Source: a bacterium
Lineage (GTDB): Bacteria; Verrucomicrobiota; Verrucomicrobiia; Limisphaerales; UBA11358
DNA length: 61,113 nucleotides
Reading direction: 5' to 3'
Assembly (NCBI GenBank): GCA_021813325.1
Contig: JAKALA010000003.1
Coordinates: 1 to 61,113, forward strand
Below, piece by piece: positions 25,301 through 34,027 of this stretch. The notes under the pieces are model-generated. The model was not told the DNA's origin. It was given only the letters and a program-made list of their open reading frames with translations, and did not search any database. The translations under genes and the position numbers were made by a program. Within the stretch, counting starts at the first letter, position 1, and each line of letters opens with the position of its first letter.

Positions 25301-26451
25301 AGGCCGACAGCTACACCGGCGGCACGTTTGTCTCCGGGCCGGTGGTGAACGTGAATTCCAGCGGCGCGCTGGGCAATGGCCTGGTGACCTTCACCGGCGC
25401 CGGACGCCTCGTTTTGGGCGATGGCGTGACGCTTGCCAACCGGATGATTGCTTCAACCGTTTCACCGGGCGTGGCCACCGGCTTGATCATGGTCAACGAC
25501 AATACCAACGGGACGATTACGACCGTGAGCGGCCCGCTGGAATTCGATGTCACCGCCGCCAATGGCGGCAATTTTATGGGCCCCAACACCTCCGGCTATC
25601 TCAACATCACCGGCGGCATCACCAATCAGGCGACCGGCGTGGTCAGCTCGCGCAACGGACGCGTGCGGCTGTCCGGCGGCGGCGATTACACGAGCTTCGT
25701 GCTCAATCAAGGCACGCTTTCCCTCGGCGCGAACAATGGCCTTTCAACCAAGACCGCCCTGCAAATTGGCAGCTCCGGCGCCGCCACGTTTGATCTGAAC
25801 GGATACAACCAAACGCTGACGGGGCTGACCGATGGCGCCACCAATCCCAAGCTGGTGACCAACAGCGCCTCCGCGTTGGGCACGTTGACGCTGAATTTGA
25901 CGGCGGACAACACCTTCAGCGGAACCATCGCCGGGCCGCTCGCTTTGGTTCAAGGCGGCGGATTCGGCTTGAACCTTTCCGGCACCAACGCTTATACCGG
26001 GAACACCACCGTGAACGCCGGCTGGCTGGAACTGGCGCAACCCACGTTGGCGCGCAATTCCACGCTGACCCTGGCCAGCGGCACTTATGTGCAACTGGAT
26101 TTCTCGGCCACCAACCAGATCGCGGGCCTGGTGCTCAATGGCGTCAGCCAGCCCGCCGGATTATACCACGCCGGCAACACGCCCTACGTTGCCGGTGTCG
26201 GCAGCTTGCTCGTGGCTTCGCCGGTGGCCAGCAATCCAACCAACCTCGTGGCAACCGTCCGCGGCAACAACCTGGTCCTGAGCTGGCCGGCCGATCACAC
26301 GGGCTGGCTGCTCCAGGTGCAAACCAACTCGCTGGCCAACGGTCTGGGCACCAACTGGGTGGATGTCACCGGATCGGATTCGGTGAATTCCATGACCAAT
26401 GCGGTGAATCCCGCCAATGGCGCCGTGTTCTACCGCATGATCCTGCGTTAG
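22348..26451 (+). CDS. Giant LamG/Ig-like/autotransporter-repeat surface protein
   Basis: 1367 residues from the ATG MKNLKLLGGLL. A signal peptide is followed by a LamG/concanavalin-like domain (about 20-290, HFDETAGGS ... GLIDEVRISSAARA), an Ig-like domain (about 300-390, YQWRFNGAPIPGAS, DAGSYDCVVTNISG), a second LamG domain (about 390-600), a second Ig-like domain (about 615-700), and several autotransporter-associated beta-strand repeats (GSTWDTNALNW, GTLVLDVDN, LTLNLTADNTFSGTI). It ends in a ~65-residue module with SWPADHTGWLLQVQTN. It has no autotransporter barrel and no PEP-CTERM tail. It probably binds or displays glycans at the cell surface. Confidence 0.88.
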   Translation: MKNLKLLGGLLMAVLLSADADANLVGPYTPDAHTLFLLHFDETAGGSVTTNVGLKAGNFYTVTNTTSGNGLSAPPPVTTLLGNAGYSGFGRAFSGTNTDGSFNGLAGFDGNNNGAYDADVQGGPASADAIALTNLNIGLGGATPFTIEALICPTSLSANQEILCSDDYNGTRGFQFKITSAGQLQFNLIPISGGSVGFPIPTTGTHKFVAGSWYHVAAVYNGTALSLYWTQLDPTNNVANLLGSVNVAYTSSSPAAPLVIGGENRGSDQESFRGLIDEVRISSAARAANGMQFYSPTVTISPNPASQNVDYGQSVTFSVNAASLTTLGYQWRFNGAPIPGASAFDTNASSYTIPAVTPADAGSYDCVVTNISGNASTSSPAILVVGAANYLVHRYSFTTDTSDSVGGATGTNFGGASVSGGQLVLDGASGSYMQLPGGLFQGFQAATFDFWATFGVSSGDNAHVFDFGNTNGVALGVAGQPNNYLYFSPHSGTVNRLTATPGTSEFEQTASSAGVLDQQSVHVTCVMDPPHATLAIYTNGVLETLQTNYSVPFLSLSDQLAYIGRSLWSELHSDAYLAANIDEFRIYSGALSPNSILQSEILGPDSLPTDGPVQLIAQPADTSIPQGFQVTLSGLAAGRAPFSYQWFEQGALIPGATNRSYTFTAATSQNGHQFQLVVTNTVGGVDYVAASTNATLTVLNPPTIAWLGGAGSTWDTNALNWTNSISKSVVAFQAFDQVLFDDRGISQSSVDLQAALNPLTLTVDSTVNYTLTSYGPNGSLTGPGILVKNNSGTLVLDVDNGMSGPVIISSGVLQIGNFDAYGSLGTGSVTNSAKLSFSRLDNALVVPNEIHGSGSVSYDGGGTVTVSGTNDYTGGTLVNLGIVNVQNAFGLGVSNTVATVSSSGQIYVTANVNVSKLLTLNGSGIDGNGSLRKGGAGLTVLDAPVSLASDAAISVDGGATLSLSNIVSGSAALYANGSGTLALNQADSYTGGTFVSGPVVNVNSSGALGNGLVTFTGAGRLVLGDGVTLANRMIASTVSPGVATGLIMVNDNTNGTITTVSGPLEFDVTAANGGNFMGPNTSGYLNITGGITNQATGVVSSRNGRVRLSGGGDYTSFVLNQGTLSLGANNGLSTKTALQIGSSGAATFDLNGYNQTLTGLTDGATNPKLVTNSASALGTLTLNLTADNTFSGTIAGPLALVQGGGFGLNLSGTNAYTGNTTVNAGWLELAQPTLARNSTLTLASGTYVQLDFSATNQIAGLVLNGVSQPAGLYHAGNTPYVAGVGSLLVASPVASNPTNLVATVRGNNLVLSWPADHTGWLLQVQTNSLANGLGTNWVDVTGSDSVNSMTNAVNPANGAVFYRMILR

Positions 26452-26475
26452 GCTTGAACCCAATTCCATTTCCAA

Positions 26476-26514
26476 CGGGCGGGGCCTGGGGCTTCGCCCG
26501 GTGGCTGTTTTTTT
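26476..26514 (+). terminator. Probable terminator after the giant surface-protein gene
   Basis: CGGGCG and CGCCCG (stem extendable by CCA/TGG with bulges) enclose a GC-rich loop and are followed by a run of seven T. It ends only 14 nt before the prepilin start codon, so downstream expression needs read-through or a promoter inside the preceding gene. Confidence 0.6.
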
Positions 26515-26528
26515 GAAGTTTAATAACA

Positions 26529-27314
26529 ATGAAACAACGTATTCGTCACCGGTCATCCCCGGGCTTTACCTTGATTGAACTCCTCGTCGTCATCGCCATT
26601 ATCGCGATTCTGGCGGCCATGCTTCTGCCCGCGCTCGCCAGCGCCAAAGAGCGGGCCAAGCGGATTTCCTGCATGAACAATCTCCGCCAGGTTGGCGTGG
26701 CCAGCATCATGTATGCGGGTGACAACCGGGATGTTTTGATTCCGGCCGGCATGGTGAACGGTTCCACCGAACCGAATCACCCGTTCGAACTGGACACCGG
26801 CAGTCTGGAAACGTGGGCCTCGGTCGGACTAAAAGTGACCACCAACGGCCTCCCAAATTCGTGGTCCTGTCCCAACCGTCCGGGGCTGGCCAGCTTCAAC
26901 CCCGCGAACGGCGGACAATGGACGCTGGGCTACCAATATTTCGCCGGGTTCAAAACCTGGAAAAACAACCTCGGCGCCGTGCCGGCGGCCAGTCCGGTCA
27001 AGACGGCCTTGTCCAAGCCGTATTGGATGCTGGCCAGCGATGTGGTGCTCAACCGCACCGGCATTGGCTGGGCGAGCCAGGGCGGCGAGGTCTCTCCCAG
27101 CGGCTACTCCAATTTGCCCGCGCACCGGAACAAAAACGGATTGCCATCCGGCGGCAATGAAGTGTTCATCGACGGTTCCGCGCGCTGGGTGAAGGCGGCG
27201 GACATGGTCTATGTCACGTATGGCTGGGACGCCACCAAACAGTTTTATTTTTACCAGGAAAACCTGACCGCAGTCTTCGGCAAAAATGTCAGCGCACTGA
27301 CCAAAATAAAATAG
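26529..27314 (+). CDS. Verrucomicrobia-type prepilin-like (H-X9-DG style) protein
   Basis: 261 residues with a class III signal peptide: positively charged start, then [20 protein letters not shown], with cleavage expected after the Gly and Glu at +5. The [20 protein letters not shown] segment and the C-terminal [16 protein letters not shown] follow the pattern of the many solitary prepilin-like proteins of Planctomycetes and Verrucomicrobia. No pilus assembly or type II secretion genes are nearby. Its place within a polysaccharide operon suggests a secreted or surface-displayed accessory protein. Confidence 0.88.
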   Translation: MKQRIRHRSSPGFTLIELLVVIAIIAILAAMLLPALASAKERAKRISCMNNLRQVGVASIMYAGDNRDVLIPAGMVNGSTEPNHPFELDTGSLETWASVGLKVTTNGLPNSWSCPNRPGLASFNPANGGQWTLGYQYFAGFKTWKNNLGAVPAASPVKTALSKPYWMLASDVVLNRTGIGWASQGGEVSPSGYSNLPAHRNKNGLPSGGNEVFIDGSARWVKAADMVYVTYGWDATKQFYFYQENLTAVFGKNVSALTKIK

Positions 27315-27381
27315 CCCGTTCCCGGCTTATGACTTCATGCAAATTCCCGGCGCGCGCGGCTTCCAAGGAGTTCAGGTCCTG

Positions 27382-30252
27382 ATGTCGCAAAGGCGCCTAA
27401 ATTTTTCGGTCGTTGCACTCGGCCTCCTCCTGACGATCTCGGGAATCTTTGTTTCCAAGGCGCCGGCTCAAACCAGCTCGCCGCAGATCTATTTGCAGTG
27501 CCTCACCAACTTTGAGACCTACGCCGAAACCATCTGGCACACCAGCGGCACCATTCCCGATGCCGGCTACTGGGGCGATGGCGGCAGCACCGGCAACGGC
27601 GGCATTCGCGGCAACAGCGGCATTGCCGTGGCCTATGCGGTGTTGTGCATTGCCCTTCCGGATGATCCCAAATTTGCCACGCGCCTGAGCCGGGTGCGGC
27701 AGGCGTTGAATTACGATTACAACACCCATTTCACGGGGGCCTACAACACGACCAGCGGCAATAAATGGGGCTGGAACGGCGCCAGCGGTGACTGGCAAAC
27801 GCCCATGTGGAGCGGCTCCATGGGCCTGGCGTGCGTGCTGGTGCAAAGTAATCTGCCCGCCGTCACGGTGGATGGCGTGCGCCGCGTGGTGGCCAGCGAA
27901 GCCGATCATCGCGCCGGCATCGCGCCGGCATCCGGTCATGTTTCCGACACCAAAGCCGAGGAAAACGCCTGGCAGGGAAATATCCTGGCTCTGGCCGCCG
28001 CCTGGATGAGCACCAGTAACAATGCGGCCACCTGGCTCACCGCCGCCAAAAAATATCTGGTCAACACCTACACCCTGACTGACACGGCCAACGATCCCTT
28101 CGCTGCGTGGGATGCCACCGTGACGCTTTACAATGATTACGCCCTGGAAAATCACGGGTTCTATCATCCGACGTATGAAATGGTCGCCGGCATGTCAGCG
28201 GGCGATTCGTTGCTGATGGCGCAACTGGCCAATCCGACCGTTGCGGCCGAATTGCAGCCATTTGCCGAGCACAACGTCATGGCCGTTTGGACCAATAATC
28301 TCAGCGGCATGGTCATGGATTCCGGCGACTTTGCGTATCCTGCGGGTTTGGATTGGGAACTGCACGATTACGAGCAGTGCAGTTTCATCGCCTGGATGGC
28401 GGCCCACTTCGATGATCCGGTGGCGCGTTGGACCGATAATCGGCTGGCGCAACTCACGCGCTTTCGCCAGCAGATCAATGCCAACGGCCAGTTGGTTGGG
28501 CCGAGCGGCGGTGGATTTTATCGTGAAGCCGTCGAAGCGAGACGTGTGGCGATCGCCTGGCTGCAATGGGCCAATGCGGATTTTCCCAGTGGTCCGGTGG
28601 CGGCCCCGGAAACCGCTCTGCAAAATTTAACGGATGTAGCCATTCTTAGCAGCCGGGGCACGAATAGTTTTGTTTCGATCAGCTATGGCCCGCAAACGAA
28701 TGGTTCTTCCGCCCGGATTCTGGCGACCATTGAACCGCTGGCGTCTGGCTTTCCCTCCAACACGATTGTCACGACGCCGCGGTTGCCGGGCATCATCGGC
28801 ATGGGGGCCATGGGCGCGCCCACGGCAGGACGTCTGATAAACTTGATTCCGTCCGCGAACGGCTTTTTCGCCGAACTGCAATTAACCAATGGCGCGAATG
28901 GCACCACGGAAGTCTATTTCAATGCCACGGGCGATGCCGTCGGCATCATCGAAGTGCCGCAGCCTGCGAGCGGCGTGGCGGACAGTTCGGCGGCAAGCTT
29001 CGCGATCGGCATCGAAAATGATCCGCTGTGCGGCGGTGTCCGGCGATTGGATTGGGACAATCAGTTTGTCATGATCACCAATCGATCCAGGACAACGCGA
29101 AATATTACCAATGACTGGATTTCGGTCGGCGGAAATTACGGTGTCGCGTTTGGTCCCGACGGTTATCTCAGTTACGCGGCGGCGGCGAGTTACAATCGCC
29201 TGGGGGCGGCGGAAGACACGCTGGCATTCGTGCCGGCCAGTTCGCTGGCTCCGCGTTACGCCGTCTTCTTTCCGGGGAAAAGCACTTTGGAAACCTCCAA
29301 TCTGGCGAGCCGGGTTACTTGGAATGTGTATGGCACGAACGCGCTACTTTCGTTTCCTGGCCCGGACGGCAACGCGGTTACGATGTCGGCGCTGGTGCCG
29401 GTGACGCCGGCGTTTCCGGCCTATCAATTGGAATGCTCCAATGTCATCGCCTCGTCATCGCAAGCGAGCTATCCACCCACCAATGCCGTGGACAACAACC
29501 GTTCGACCTTCTGGGTTTCCACCGGCACGCAGGCCGGCCAGGGGCCGACGCCGGCGCATCCCGAATGGCTGCTGGTCACGCTGCCTCGGTTGTGCGCGGT
29601 GTCTGAATTTCAAGTGGTGCCGCGCACGGCCAATGGCGGCTATGGGCCGGCGGAGTTGCAGTTGTGGCTGAACGGCGTCCCGGTCAGCACCAACAGCATG
29701 ACCGCCACGGGCACCCTGGATGTGAAATTCCCTGTGCCGGTTTATGCCACCAACGCCGAACTTTACATCACGGGTTCCTATTATCAGGGCAAATCGACCA
29801 ACCCGCAGAATGTGCAGGTGGTGGAGTTTGATCTGTTTGAACGGGCGCAGCCGGGGACGTTCGCGGACTGGCAATTGCAGCACTTTGACGCCGCACAAAT
29901 CGCGAACGCGGACATTGCAGCGGCCAATGCCGATCCCGACGGCGATGGCGTGCCCAACTTGCTGGAATTTGCCGTGGGCGGAAACCCGCTCGCGCCGGAC
30001 GCCACGAACGCGGTTGTGGCGGGAAAATTGGCCGCGGGAAATCAATTTGACTTTGAGTTTCAAGAACGCCATGCACTGGTCAATGTCGTTCGTCAGTTTG
30101 AAGTTTCCGATGATTTGATTCATTGGACGGAATCCGCTCCGGCCAGCGTCACTCAAATCCAGGATTTGGGCGACCATTCCCGGTGGCGGGCAACATTTCC
30201 GGTCAATGGAGTCGCGCAGTATTTCCGTGTCCGTTATGATTTGTCCCGTTAG
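27382..30252 (+). CDS. Secreted putative alpha-helical-toroid carbohydrate enzyme with discoidin domain
   Basis: 956 residues from the ATG at 27382, preceded by AAGGAG at 11 nt; an in-frame ATG lies at 27337. Signal peptide ending near APAQ. Residues about 20-420 are helix-rich with repeated aromatic residues and the block YALENHGFYHPTYEM, suggesting an (alpha/alpha)-barrel lyase or hydrolase; I cannot assign a CAZy family. A beta-rich section follows, then an F5/8-type C domain (about 690-815, STFWVSTGTQAGQGP, HPEWLLVTL), a calcium-type NADPDGDGVPNLLEFAVG repeat and a C-terminal beta module. The next gene starts 1 bp after its stop. Confidence 0.7.
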   Translation: MSQRRLNFSVVALGLLLTISGIFVSKAPAQTSSPQIYLQCLTNFETYAETIWHTSGTIPDAGYWGDGGSTGNGGIRGNSGIAVAYAVLCIALPDDPKFATRLSRVRQALNYDYNTHFTGAYNTTSGNKWGWNGASGDWQTPMWSGSMGLACVLVQSNLPAVTVDGVRRVVASEADHRAGIAPASGHVSDTKAEENAWQGNILALAAAWMSTSNNAATWLTAAKKYLVNTYTLTDTANDPFAAWDATVTLYNDYALENHGFYHPTYEMVAGMSAGDSLLMAQLANPTVAAELQPFAEHNVMAVWTNNLSGMVMDSGDFAYPAGLDWELHDYEQCSFIAWMAAHFDDPVARWTDNRLAQLTRFRQQINANGQLVGPSGGGFYREAVEARRVAIAWLQWANADFPSGPVAAPETALQNLTDVAILSSRGTNSFVSISYGPQTNGSSARILATIEPLASGFPSNTIVTTPRLPGIIGMGAMGAPTAGRLINLIPSANGFFAELQLTNGANGTTEVYFNATGDAVGIIEVPQPASGVADSSAASFAIGIENDPLCGGVRRLDWDNQFVMITNRSRTTRNITNDWISVGGNYGVAFGPDGYLSYAAAASYNRLGAAEDTLAFVPASSLAPRYAVFFPGKSTLETSNLASRVTWNVYGTNALLSFPGPDGNAVTMSALVPVTPAFPAYQLECSNVIASSSQASYPPTNAVDNNRSTFWVSTGTQAGQGPTPAHPEWLLVTLPRLCAVSEFQVVPRTANGGYGPAELQLWLNGVPVSTNSMTATGTLDVKFPVPVYATNAELYITGSYYQGKSTNPQNVQVVEFDLFERAQPGTFADWQLQHFDAAQIANADIAAANADPDGDGVPNLLEFAVGGNPLAPDATNAVVAGKLAAGNQFDFEFQERHALVNVVRQFEVSDDLIHWTESAPASVTQIQDLGDHSRWRATFPVNGVAQYFRVRYDLSR

Positions 30253-30253
30253 C

Positions 30254-33200
30254 ATGAATTTTTCAAAACACTTCAATTTTTGGTTGGCGCTCGCGCTGAT
30301 TTGTCTGTGGCCACGGCTGGTGGAGGCCCAGGCAGTCATCATTACGAATGGCGTGCAGACTTATGCCTCGCTGACCAATACCGTCGTCACGCTCACCGGA
30401 CGCAGTGAATTGCACGTGACGGCGACGAATAATCCTTATCCCGGCTGCGTCATCAATTTGAATTCCTCGGACGCCTGGCTGCTGTTGCCGGGCATCAAAC
30501 CTTCCGTGGTGGCGGCATCTTATCTAAGCCCGGTGCGGGTGAATGGCGCGCTCGCGGTGGCGGACAGCAATGTGCGCGTGGTGCAATACGGCGCCGGCAC
30601 GGTGATCATTCCGCAACCGCCGTCGTTCCAGCCCTTGCAGGTTTTCAGCAAGCCGTATTTCAACGGAACCACGGCGCAATACAGCCAATACGTTTATTAC
30701 ACCGGCGCCGGATTGGGCGCGATGGATTTGAACATCAGCTCCTTCCGATTGAAACGCGGCTACATGGCCGTGTTCGCGCAGAACACCAGCGGCAGCGGCA
30801 TCAGCAAATGTTACGTGGCCCAGGATGGAGATTTGGAAATCAGCGTATTACCGTCCGCACTCGACCACAAGGTGCGCTTTATTTACGTGACACCCTGGCG
30901 CTGGGTGAGCAAAAAGGGCATTGCCGGCAACATCGAAGGCCCTTTGAACGTGCAGTGGAAATACGACTGGAACCTGGACCAAAATTCCTCGCGTGACACC
31001 GAGTATGTGGCCATTCGCCAGTTACGCTGGTGGCCGGGGTTGTCACAGGACTGGAAATCGCGCGGGGTCAACACGGTGCTCGGCTACAACGAGCCGGATA
31101 AATCCGATCAAGCCAATATCCTGGTCGGCGACGCCATCTGGTCGTGGCCGGATTTATTGGCGACCGGTTTGCGCGTAGGCTCGCCCGCAGTGTCGGATGG
31201 CGGACGCAGCAGTTGGCTTTATCCGTTCATGCAACAGGCGGACGCGGCTGGATTGCGCGTCGATTTTGTCGCCGTTCATTACTACTGGTGTTACAACCCC
31301 GCGGATCCGAATGGCGCGGCCACGCAGATGTATAACTTTCTGCTCGATACCTACAATCAAGTGCATCGTCCGCTTTGGGTGACCGAATGGAACAACGGCG
31401 CCAACTGGACGGGCTGCGGCGCTCCGACCTACGCCCAGCAGCAGGCGGCGGTTTCGGCCATGATCAACATGCTGGAAACCACGCCGTTCGTGGAACGCTA
31501 CGCGATTTACAACTGGGTGGAAGATGTGCGCCGGGTGGAATGGGATGACGGCTCGCTCACGGATGCCGGCGTGACGTATCGCGACAAGGTTTCGTCGCTG
31601 TCCTATCGCCAGGAACTGCCGGACAATGGAACGCGCAGTCTGGCCCAATATTCTTTCACCACCAACACGCTCGACAGCTCCGGTTATGGCAACAACGGCC
31701 TCGCGGTCGGCGCGCCCGCCTACACCAATGGACCGAATGTGCGGGCCATTGTATTGGATGGCGCCAACAGCTATGTGCAACTCCCGGCGAACATCGCCGG
31801 CAGCAATGCGTTTTCTTTTGCGGCCTGGGTGAAGTGGGACGGCGGCGGCAACTGGCAGCGCATTTTCGATCTCGGCAACAGCACTTCGCAATATCTGTTT
31901 CTCACGCCTTGCTCCGGCGGCGGCACGCTGCGGTTTGCGATCAAAAATGGCGGCAGCGAACAGATTGTGGAAACCTCGAAGCTCGTTTCCAACCAATGGG
32001 AGCACGTGTGCATCACTTTGAATGGCAGCACCGCCAAACTCTACACCAATGGCATACTGGCCAATGCTTCGAGCAATTTTACGATCGCGCCCTCCAGCTT
32101 TGCGCCCATGTTCAATTATCTGGGTCGCAGCCAGTTCAGCGCCGACCCGCTGTTCAGCGGCAGTTTGAGCGACGTGCAAATTGCCGATTACGAATTCACG
32201 CCAACTCAAATTGCCGCGATGCTGACGAATTTGCCGCCAGAGTTTTCCACCAATCAAATGGTTCGAAGCCAGGGGACGCAGGGATCAGTGTATTCGGATA
32301 GCATTGCTGGCACGGCCAGCGATCCGGATGCAGGTGACACCCTCACTTACAGCAAGGCCGTCGGGCCGGATTGGCTGGTTGTCAGTCCGTCCGGCGCGTT
32401 GAGCGGCACTCCGGGAGCGACCGATGGCGGCACGAATTATTTCACGGTGCGCGTCACGGACAAGGCGGGAGCCAGCGCTTACGCGTTGCTGAACATTTAT
32501 GTTCCGGCGGTTTTCAACAGCGGCTATTGGAATTACAATGTGGACGGCCTATGGAGCAACACCAATTTATGGGGTGGCAGGATTCTCGCGGATGGCGCGG
32601 GTAACACAGCTGATTTCAGCCGGATCAATCCTACTGTAAACCGCGTCGTCACGGTGGATTCGGTTCGCACTATTGGCACGCTCAGATTTGGCGACACCTC
32701 CGGTTCACAGGCGTGGACATTGACCTCCACTGGCGGCGGCATTTTGACATTGGACAGCGGGACCAGCACAGCTCCCAGCCTTGCCGTGACCAACACGGCC
32801 ACGATTGCCGCCTCGCTTTCAGGCACGAACGGTTTCACCAAAACCGGCCCGGGCACACTGGTCTTGAGCGGGGCCAATTCGCTTTCGGGAACGATTTATC
32901 TGGACAACGCCTTGACGACGGCGACGAGCGAAGGCGCGTTGTGCATTGCCAGCAGCGCGGCCATCGCGGCAGTCGCTTCGCCGATTTCCATTCGCGATAA
33001 CAACAGCGCCAGTTCCACGTTGCAGTTGGACGGCTCGTTGGATGACGTGGTGGTTCCGCAGGCGATCTCGCTCAATGGCCGCAACAGTTCGGTGGTTTCC
33101 ATTGAAAATATTGCCGGCACCAACATGCTTTCCGGCGGCCTCTCCATCAACGTGGGTGGGGGCAACTACTGGATTCAGTCCGACAGCGGAAAGTTGACTT

Positions 33201-34027
33201 TGGGCGGAGTGCTTTCTTCCGCCGCGACAGGCACACGCACCATTACGTTCATGGGCGACGGCGATATCGCTGTGAGCGGTGGCATTGCCAATGGCAGCGC
33301 CAGCACGGTCAATGTGGCCAAATCCGGCAGCGGCGCCTTGACGCTGGCGGCTTACAATGGTTATTCCGGCACCACGACGCTGTCTGGCGGCCGACTGATA
33401 GTGGACGGAGTTTGCAGCAATGTGGTCGTCAACGCCGGAACTTTAGGCGGACGCGGCTTGATCCGGGGGGCAATGACGATTCCCTCAGGCGCCGTGCTGT
33501 CGCCCGGATCGCCGGTTGGTCAGTTAGCGTGCTATGGCGGAGTCACGCTGCAAAGTGGCAGCACAAGTCTGTTTGAACTGGATAAAACCAACGGCGTTTT
33601 TGATCAGCTGCGCGTGGTGGGACCGCTGGCATTTGGCGGCACACTTCAAATCACGAATATTTCCACACCGCTCACGGGCGGAGAAAGCTACAAGCTCTTC
33701 AGCGCTGCGAGCTATTCGGGTAATTTTTCAGCGATCACCGGTTCGCCGGGACCGGGTGTGGGCTGGCAGTTCAATGCGGTCAACGGCGTGCTCACCGTGT
33801 TTTCCACCGTGCCGGCCAATCTCGTTTCAACCGTCACCGGTGACACCCTCAAAATTTTCTGGCCAGCCGATCATCTCGGATGGGTGCTGCAGGTTCAAAC
33901 TAATGAAGTCGGAGCCGGTCTCGGCACCAACTGGATTACGCTGCCCGGCACCAGCAGCCTGACCGAATACGACGTGCCATTGAGTGCCGGCAACGGCTCG
34001 GTGTTTTATCGCCTCATTCACGAATGA
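30254..34027 (+). CDS. GH128-like glucanase fused to LamG, cadherin-like and autotransporter-repeat domains
   Basis: 1257 residues from the ATG at 30254. Signal peptide ending VEAQA, an N-terminal beta domain, then a glycosyl hydrolase catalytic core of GH128 type (about 220-430). The core has TVLGYNEPDKSDQANI (acid/base Glu), VDFVAVHYYW and RPLWVTEWN (nucleophile Glu); GH128 enzymes are endo-beta-1,3-glucanases. Next come LamG (about 470-650), a cadherin-like/He_PIG segment (GDTLTYSKAVGPDWL), autotransporter-associated repeats (GTLVLSGANSLSGTI) and a final FWPADHLGWVLQVQTN module shared with the protein at 22348. The stop overlaps the next start (ATGA). Confidence 0.85.
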   Translation: MNFSKHFNFWLALALICLWPRLVEAQAVIITNGVQTYASLTNTVVTLTGRSELHVTATNNPYPGCVINLNSSDAWLLLPGIKPSVVAASYLSPVRVNGALAVADSNVRVVQYGAGTVIIPQPPSFQPLQVFSKPYFNGTTAQYSQYVYYTGAGLGAMDLNISSFRLKRGYMAVFAQNTSGSGISKCYVAQDGDLEISVLPSALDHKVRFIYVTPWRWVSKKGIAGNIEGPLNVQWKYDWNLDQNSSRDTEYVAIRQLRWWPGLSQDWKSRGVNTVLGYNEPDKSDQANILVGDAIWSWPDLLATGLRVGSPAVSDGGRSSWLYPFMQQADAAGLRVDFVAVHYYWCYNPADPNGAATQMYNFLLDTYNQVHRPLWVTEWNNGANWTGCGAPTYAQQQAAVSAMINMLETTPFVERYAIYNWVEDVRRVEWDDGSLTDAGVTYRDKVSSLSYRQELPDNGTRSLAQYSFTTNTLDSSGYGNNGLAVGAPAYTNGPNVRAIVLDGANSYVQLPANIAGSNAFSFAAWVKWDGGGNWQRIFDLGNSTSQYLFLTPCSGGGTLRFAIKNGGSEQIVETSKLVSNQWEHVCITLNGSTAKLYTNGILANASSNFTIAPSSFAPMFNYLGRSQFSADPLFSGSLSDVQIADYEFTPTQIAAMLTNLPPEFSTNQMVRSQGTQGSVYSDSIAGTASDPDAGDTLTYSKAVGPDWLVVSPSGALSGTPGATDGGTNYFTVRVTDKAGASAYALLNIYVPAVFNSGYWNYNVDGLWSNTNLWGGRILADGAGNTADFSRINPTVNRVVTVDSVRTIGTLRFGDTSGSQAWTLTSTGGGILTLDSGTSTAPSLAVTNTATIAASLSGTNGFTKTGPGTLVLSGANSLSGTIYLDNALTTATSEGALCIASSAAIAAVASPISIRDNNSASSTLQLDGSLDDVVVPQAISLNGRNSSVVSIENIAGTNMLSGGLSINVGGGNYWIQSDSGKLTLGGVLSSAATGTRTITFMGDGDIAVSGGIANGSASTVNVAKSGSGALTLAAYNGYSGTTTLSGGRLIVDGVCSNVVVNAGTLGGRGLIRGAMTIPSGAVLSPGSPVGQLACYGGVTLQSGSTSLFELDKTNGVFDQLRVVGPLAFGGTLQITNISTPLTGGESYKLFSAASYSGNFSAITGSPGPGVGWQFNAVNGVLTVFSTVPANLVSTVTGDTLKIFWPADHLGWVLQVQTNEVGAGLGTNWITLPGTSSLTEYDVPLSAGNGSVFYRLIHE

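Noticed and set aside
21135-26451. Possible classical autotransporter (type V) proteins
   Set aside because: Autotransporter-associated strand repeats are present, but no C-terminal beta-barrel is; one protein ends in PEP-CTERM, the other in a short beta module.
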